Under the pieces are notes generated by a model. That model searched no databases, was not told the DNA's origin, and saw only the letters and a list, made by a program, of their open reading frames with translations. A stretch of DNA of 64,000 bases from Rhododendron vialii (lineage: Eukaryota > Streptophyta > Magnoliopsida > Ericales > Ericaceae), in the NCBI RefSeq assembly GCF_030253575.1, contig NC_080558.1:196001-260000 (forward strand), read 5' to 3'. Position 1 is the stretch's first letter, and every line of letters starts with the position of its first letter. Below, piece after piece: positions 57,875 to 64,000 of this stretch. A program made the position numbers and the translations under genes.

Positions 57875-59425
57875 ATGGCATTGTCCGTTTCAGCCACCGC
57901 AACCGTTTTCCTCTCATTCCTCCTCCTCCTCCTCGTTCCTACTTCTTTTTGTTCCGACGACAACGTGAATTTCAAAACTGTTGTCCCTCAATCTGATGCA
58001 GATCTCCTAGAGTTCCCTCTAAATTTAGAGTATTTGGAAGCAGAGTTCTTCTTATGGGCCTCGTTGGGCCGGGGATTGGATAGTGTCGCTCCCGATCTCA
58101 CCATGGGTGGCCCGCCACCGGTTGGTGCCAGAAAGGCCACACTGGACCCTTTCACGAATGATGTTATCCTCCAATTTGCCTACCAGGAAGTTGGACACTT
58201 GAGGTTTCGATACTCAATTCTCATTTGATTTCTCCTTTACCCTTGACAAGTGGTTTACTTAATGCATCAGATTCCATACCTTCAACTAATTAGAAATCGA
58301 AAGCAATTATACATTACATTCAATCACCTGGTGGTTCGAATTCTGATGTAGGTCAGGCGTTAAAGTAACGAACCTTGGTAAACCAATTGATGAGTTTCGT
58401 CTACAAGTGGGTGAACAAAATCGATCTCATTAATTGATTAAGGATGTGGGAAAGTTTGTCCATAAATTTAACAAATCGATCTCATTAATTAGACCCACTT
58501 ATATAAATGGAATTGGAATTTGACTCTAGCTAGTACATGTTCAAGTACTATTCTTTTCCCTTTTTTAGAATCTCTTTTTTTTTTTTTTAAAAGAAAAGAA
58601 AAGAAATATTCACGAATCAATTAAGTGTTGTTTAATTAATTAATGGGTTCTGAAAAATTGCATGCGTATATATATGCACAGGGCAATTAAGAGCACGGTA
58701 AAAGGATTTGCGAGGCCACAGCTGAATCTGAGTGCAGAGGCGTTTGGAGAAGTGATGAATAGTGCATTTGGAAGGGCATTGAACCCACCCTTCAATCCTT
58801 ATGCTAATGAAATCAACTTTCTAATTGCTTCCTATGTTGTTCCTTACGTTGGACTCACTGGATACGTTGGAGCCAATCCCAAACTCCAAAGCCCCACTTC
58901 CAAAAGGGTATTTATTATTATTATTATTTGTAATTGTTTCTACTAGTATTAAAATCATGTGGATTTACCTGCATGCATGGATTTTCTTACCCATTTCTCA
59001 TCTTTCTTTCTATATATAATACGCCTCCATGCACATATATATATCAGCTGGTAGCAGGGCTTTTGGCAGTGGAGTCGGGCCAAGACGCTGTGATCAGAGG
59101 GCTGCTTTACAAGCGGGCATCGGAAAAGGTAAAACCATACGGAATCACCGTAGTAGAGTTCACCAACCGCATTTCAGAGCTCAGGAACAAGCTGGGAAGT
59201 TCAGGCCTGAAAGATGAAGGCCTTATCGTTCCGAATTTGAGAGGAGCCGAGGGGAAAATCAGGGGCAACGTTCTCGCAGGGGACCAAAACTCTCTTGGTT
59301 TTGACCGAACACCGGAGGAAATTCTGAGGATAGTGTACGGTTCAGGGAATGAGCGTGTACCCGGCGGGTTTTTCCCCAAGGGAGGTGATGGTAGAATTGC
59401 TAAATCACATCTCCAATCTCCATGA
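57875..59425 (+). CDS. desiccation-related protein, PCC13-62 type (ferritin-like), 3 exons
   Basis: Exons by eye: 57875-58203, 58682-58907, 59048-59425; 310 residues, close to the 313 of the Craterostigma founder. The start at 57875 is preferred over an in-frame ATG at 57824 because it gives a clean signal peptide (hydrophobic VFLSFLLLLLVPTSFC, cleavage after about residue 26). The mature part has the ferritin-like PF13668 pattern: LEFPLNLEYLEAEFF with metal-ligand-like Glu, FAYQEVGHLRAIK, LVAGLLAVESGQDAVIRGLL and the GRVPGGFFPKG-type end (here ERVPGGFFPKGGDG). The family is induced by dehydration and the protein is expected in the cell wall or apoplast; its catalytic role is not established. 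No lesions seen. Exon 3 acceptor ATCAG at 59047 is preceded by an AT-rich tract. Confidence 0.92.
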
Positions 59426-59943
59426 ATCTCACCTTAGCCAACAACTTTGAACTTTGAAATGGTGGTGATGTTCATAAGGGGTAATTATTAGTGTTTTGGT
59501 TAATCAACAAAAAATGCTGTATCTCCATGTTTATGTGCCACAACGAATATAAATCGCAGATATATGGCATTGGTTTGTCTTCAACTTTTCTCTTCTTTTT
59601 TGACATTTCTTTTCATCATGTTTTTGGAAAATTTTCAAAAAACCTCTAAACTATCGCTTAAATGTTTCATAAACCTTCAAACTTCACTAAATGTCAATTA
59701 CATCTCTAAACTATTCAACATTTCATCAATTAAACCCACGCCGTTTTGTTTCCTTCAATTGTTTGATGTAGGATGCTTACTTGTCCCCATGGCCCTGCGT
59801 TTGGAGGGTAAATTAACACGTGAGTGTCCCTTCCTCTTCTCTTACCCAAAGGATATTGTAGTTGGAGGGAAAAATCCCCAATTCTTCTTATTTATACGCA
59901 GACTTGAGACCCTATCTTCCATCTTCACTCCCTCCTCCAACAA

Positions 59944-60107
59944 AAATCAAAGCATGTCACACTTCCCCTTACATGAAACTGTTTTAGACCACCCTTAAAA
60001 TCATCCCCAAGATGCATTCTAATAGAAATCAAGGCATGTCTCGCTTCCCCTTACATAAAACTGTTTTAGACCACCCTTAAAATCATCCCCAAGATGCATT
60101 CTAATAG
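59944..60107. repeat. 82-bp tandem duplication, two copies
   Basis: Copies at 59944-60025 and 60026-60107 share nearly all bases (both contain ACTGTTTTAGACCACCCTTA and ATCATCCCCAAGATGCATTC). Confidence 0.9.
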
Positions 60108-62085
60108 TGAAAGGGTTGTGATACTGAATCTGCACAACAATCAAGCAAAAAACAAAATAAATTGCATATTGCATTTGAAAATACACATTGAAAACTGGAA
60201 ACCACATGATTAAGAAAAAAAATATTGAAAACCAGATTGTCGTCAACCAAAAATCTAATAAACAACTGAAAACCACATTAAACTATTGGAATAAAGAATA
60301 CTAAAGCGTAGAACCTAAATTGATTAAAAATACTAGAAGTGGTACCATATTTAGGAGGCCCATAAGCACATCATCGCATGCTCCAACCCATATTTGTCTT
60401 GGAACCCTAATGCACTCAATTGCTTGAGAACCCTTGTCGATGCGGGTCCCATTAAGCCACCTCATTTAATGAGGAAAAGGGCATAATCATCCTTTCATCT
60501 ACATGCAAGAGAAACATCAACTCCTACTAGATTATATGTATTCTCTCTCACAACTCTCTCAATCACTACTTTCATAAGTAATGAAACATCATAAAAATTA
60601 GATCCATAGATAAGAGGTGAATAAGAGTATATACAATTGACTTGAAAAAAAATACAATTTTAGAGGTTTTAAATTGATCTCAAATTAAAGAGGCTGCTTC
60701 GCACGCTGGACTGGCCCCATTCATTATCGGGGTAGACCTGTCCCAGCCCAAACTCAATTGCTCCCACTGTATCACGATAAGGCCGGCCTGTTACTTTAAA
60801 AAGTTGTGAAGTCTAGCCCAAGGCTTATATGCGCCTTATGTTAGGCTTTCCGGCCCAATGCTTCAGGGCTTGAGACTTTGAGCTCAAAACACATTTCTAA
60901 TATTCTCATGATCTTTTACAAAATTAATTTCTGGAGACTTTAACATACCCTCTCCATGTCATGATTTCAGAACTGTTACAAAACAATTTATTTTTATTTT
61001 TATAAATACAAAAACAAGTAGGAAAAATAATTTCTACACCATTTTTTTATTGACACTCCATTTCTTATCTTTTAGCGAAGTTTTTGTGTATATTTTTCTC
61101 ACTAAAAGACAAGAAAATGTGTGCCATAATCGAAAAAGAGAGTGAACATTATTTCTCGTAGTAAGTGCATAATTTCTCATTTTCCCATCAAGGACGCGGC
61201 CCGTCCAATGTATGCGAGACTACGTGAATCGAACGATTTTGGACATAATTATGTCCAAAAGCTCAACTCATATCTGTCGGTCAGCCACCTCCGCCAAAGA
61301 AAGTCAGTGAGGTTGATAGCTTCCATCCAATATTTGCAGCTGAGTCACACTTGTTCCCGTGAGTCATGGCGGCAGTGATTTGCCATCTGTCAATCACAGG
61401 TCCACCACCGGTCGTCAGTTCAATAAAGTAGATAAATACTACTTAACATGATACTACTATCACATAATCATGATAATAGATGGGACAAATAAAAACAAAA
61501 AAACAAAAAAGTTATCACATGCATGAATCCATACGGGAGATTTTTTTAATATAAATAACTAAACTGCCCCTCCCCCCACTATGGGTGTCGGTAACCCCCC
61601 AATAATAATACATAGGGGCCAAAAGAGTAATATTGGTAAACTAGAGTAGAGACAACCATGTGGCGGCTGGTGGCATCAACGGGTCCACGTGGTAGGAGGA
61701 CACACATTGATTGAGGATTGATTGATTTTAAATAATAATAGTACTCCACGCACTATTCGTTTATGTTAACCTCCTCTTATTAGTAGTTAAAATAATGTTT
61801 GGATCCATTTTCCTCCTCCTCCTTGTTAAGCAGAGAGAGAGAGAGAGAGAGATATTTCCTTTACTAGTATTTACGTGCAAGTATGGTACGACGACCATAG
61901 AACTCGAGGATCCATCCGTAGAAATTTGGCACCTAAACCAAACCACCAATCGCTCTCTGTCCGTCTCTTAACCAAATTTCACATCTCCATCCAACTAACC
62001 CCTTTCTACTCGGATCTACCCAATATCCGAATGATCTTTCCCACCAATATCGAGATGGGCGGGCTCTAAACTCGTTTTTTTACTA

Positions 62086-62086
<1 letters not shown>

Positions 62087-62122
<36 letters not shown>
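62087..62122. repeat. (TA)18 microsatellite
   Basis: Eighteen TA units. Confidence 0.9.
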
Positions 62123-62126
<4 letters not shown>

Positions 62127-62130
62127 CCCA

Positions 62131-62166
62131 TGGGATGGGATGGGATGGGATGGGGATGGGGATGGG
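62131..62166. repeat. GGGAT/GGGGAT minisatellite
   Basis: About seven TGGGA or TGGGGA units. The unit resembles but is not the plant telomere repeat (TTTAGGG). Confidence 0.85.
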
Positions 62167-62308
62167 TTCAATCTCAAGATCAACCAGACTTGCTACTTCC
62201 CCCATTCCACTCCAACAAAACTTCAAATTCGATTAGTCTAGCCTATAAGTGAGATCGATCTCCAACCCGATCGAATATCGCCCCGTCCTCACTCACACGA
62301 CAAAAATC

Positions 62309-62808
62309 ATGCAAACTTAAACAGACTTTATTATAATATATAGGAGATAGAAAATTCAATGCACAAACAACCATCTCTCTCCACGATAGCCAGCAAACAT
62401 AAACAGTCTTGGCAGAAATAAAGATAGTACTACAATATTACATCCGAAAAAAAAACCCCACAATGTATAATAATTAAGTCCACACATCTTTAAACCATTC
62501 AACAGCCTAGTAGAGGGATAGAAACAGAGCACTGAAAGACCTACCTACCAACGGAAAATGAACATTGAAACAAAGTATCTAGAGTTTCTCTAGCATCATA
62601 ACCTCACACCAGAACTAGATCAAAAGTTCCAATAGTTTTTCGGAAACAGATATAAACTACGCATTCCCCGAGATATGTTTTACCCTACTGCAACATGATA
62701 TTACACGAAACCAGAACAACATCCGTGAATCCTACTCTCTAGAGAGAGCTAAGATAGTTTTAAGAGAGAGAGAGAGAGAGGGAGGGAGAAAGATTGACCT
62801 CGACGCCC
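62309..62808 (-). other. likely 3' UTR of the minus-strand gene
   Basis: AT-rich DNA directly after the stop codon of the 62809-63054 exon, including a GA tract at about 62763-62780. No gene on either strand. Confidence 0.4.
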
Positions 62809-63054
62809 TTATCTTTTGGATGGTCTCTCATCATCCTCGCCACCGCCATCATCATCATCACCGGAGTCATCTCCATCTGGCCTCTTCCTTTTTGCTGAAG
62901 CCTCCACCTTCCCTCCAGTTTCATCATCCTCATCCTCATCTTCTTCACCAAACTCTTCTTCCTCACCATTCTCTTCTGGTTCAAAATCACTGTTATCTTC
63001 CTCCTCCTCAGGACGATCCAGGGGCCGGACAAGGTACTCGGTTCCCATATCCTC
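62809..63054 (-). CDS. last exon of an acidic, probably nuclear protein
   Basis: On the minus strand an acceptor (ATTTAG, ending 63055) precedes GAG GAT ATG and an 81-residue open frame ending in TAA at 62809-62811. The sequence begins EDMGTEYLVRPLDRPEEEED and continues with a long Glu/Asp run, a KRKRPDGDD motif like a nuclear localisation signal and the end DDERPSKR. Many plant genomes hold similar proteins named after yeast VHS3 or called prothymosin-like purely because of acid content; I would not transfer a function. The exon start at the acceptor is favoured over the internal ATG because the frame is open to the splice site. Earlier exons lie to the right, probably beyond the window. Confidence 0.7.
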   Translation of the reverse strand, partial: EDMGTEYLVRPLDRPEEEEDNSDFEPEENGEEEEFGEEDEDEDDETGGKVEASAKRKRPDGDDSGDDDDGGGEDDERPSKR

Positions 63055-64000
63055 CTAAATAGTCATTCATAGGTAAGAGAAATCAGTAGGCAATTGACCG
63101 AGGAAGAACACTACAATACAAGGGAGAGGAGAGCAGTGGGGAACATGGGTGAAGGCAATTCATCACAGGTGTATAATATGACCGACTACCCATAATATGA
63201 CCAGCGAAAACTTAGGGGAAATTTTAGCTTTCCAAAAATACAAAAACAAGGACAAATAGCTAGAATTGAAACAGGCTTTTGACTCACTAATTTCAAAGTT
63301 CTGAAAACTAAAAATTTGCCAGAAACTAGAATCACCCCTCAAAAAATCAATACAGAGGGAAAAAAAAGGTTCTTATAGTGAGCACTAATGGAGCCTGTGT
63401 GCAAAGAGCAAACTTTCTGATAAAAGATAATCCCCCATGACAAGTCAGTTGCTCTCTTTCCCCCTTCTTACGTGGATGAGCAAACAATAGAAGTTTATCA
63501 TCCATATTTTGGGCGTAGCAAAATTACTTAACTTGAGCACATGACTTAAGGACTTTAGGTTGATGATGTTGACCTCTCAAGAAGTTAAATAGCAGGAGGA
63601 TAACTTTCGAAATTTTCTTTTTAATTGCCCTATTGGAACCACAAGTAATCTTGACAACCCCATGTCGACTTATTGGGCTAAATAACCTGAATCATGGTTT
63701 GGCTGTCTGTGCACAAGTACTTCCTCCATGTGGAGGAACCCAGTTCACACCAACCAGCAAGGGGCTGGGATACTAAAGGTCAACTCAAGCACCTAAAAAT
63801 AACACTTCTACATGTATAGCAATGGAATACGCAAGCAGCCAGATAAGATAATTATACCCAAAGCCACTTTTTCAACTTGTAACTTGTACGTGTTTCAAAA
63901 ATCCACACTTTGAAGTAATTTTACTAACAAAAGGATACATAAACATATGAAAAAACAAATAAAGGAAGGAAGACACAAAAAATGACAAAATCACTAGACC
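63055..64000 (-). other. probable intron of the minus-strand gene
   Basis: AT-rich sequence with no open frame of note on either strand. If the 62809-63054 exon is real this is its upstream intron, running past the window edge. Confidence 0.45.

Larger units (their letters stand above)
59426..62308. other. non-coding stretch, repeats only
   Basis: The first 150 bases are the likely 3' UTR of the desiccation-related gene. Holds the 82-bp duplication (59944-60107), a short GA tract (about 61833-61850), the TA and GGGAT repeats near 62.1 kb, and no supported gene. Confidence 0.45.

Noticed and set aside
62131-62166. Interstitial telomere repeat
   Set aside because: The unit is TGGGA/TGGGGA, not TTTAGGG or its complement.
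62816-63062. Plus-strand Ser-rich and His-rich ORFs opposite the acidic exon
   Set aside because: They are mirror frames of the Glu/Asp-rich minus-strand coding sequence, which has a splice acceptor and a meaningful C-terminus.

Overview
This window is nuclear DNA from a eudicot plant. The evidence is spliced genes with GT-AG introns, plant-specific families (neutral/alkaline invertase, SFR2, DUF724-type Agenet protein, PCC13-62-type desiccation protein), an AT-rich background, many plant MITEs and CT/GA or TA microsatellites, and two Ty1/copia retrotransposons primed by the plant initiator-Met tRNA. I cannot name the species.

Layout. 1-6.4 kb: a possible 3' end of a gene (2-100), then repeat-rich DNA holding a Mutator-like element with a 9-bp target duplication (479-1925) and nested Stowaway MITEs (4632-5058). 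6.4-10.7 kb: a six-exon organellar-type neutral/alkaline invertase. 10.7-25.4 kb: gene-poor, with a Stowaway MITE, a hAT-type MITE, a probable solo LTR (18167-19894), a SINE and small repeat families. 25.7-30.9 kb: a ten-exon SFR2 galactolipid galactosyltransferase gene. 32.6-34.7 kb: a reversed solo LTR of a copia family and a LINE-derived RNase H remnant.

34.9-45.5 kb is a nested block. An inverted-repeat transposon (ends near 34892 and 45482) is interrupted by a full-length copia element (36293-44562) whose 1,052-bp LTRs look identical and which is flanked by the 5-bp duplication GATTA. The insertion is recent, yet the coding part shows a gag/pol frame break and has lost the start of its RNase H domain. 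Between pol and the 3' LTR it carries a small ORF for a protein with two membrane segments, inside a segment bounded by 15-bp direct repeats and with its own TATA-like box. This is the most unusual item in the window.

46.0-49.6 kb: a five-exon gene coding for eight Agenet/Tudor-like domains, built from repeated exons; the nested block ends about 0.5 kb upstream of its start codon. 51.8-57.3 kb: an older, broken Ale/Retrofit-like copia element (52250-57233, about 200-bp LTRs, TSD GAGGA) that split a decayed PIF/Harbinger-derived (ALP1-like) gene. 57.9-59.4 kb: a three-exon, secreted, ferritin-like desiccation-related protein. 62.8-63.05 kb: the last exon of a minus-strand gene for a very acidic, probably nuclear protein that continues to the right.

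The host genes do not form a pathway cluster. Invertase acts in sucrose breakdown, SFR2 in chloroplast membrane remodelling under freezing, and the PCC13-62 relative in dehydration; their proximity is best treated as chance. All exon borders were placed by eye from reading frame, splice consensus and family knowledge.
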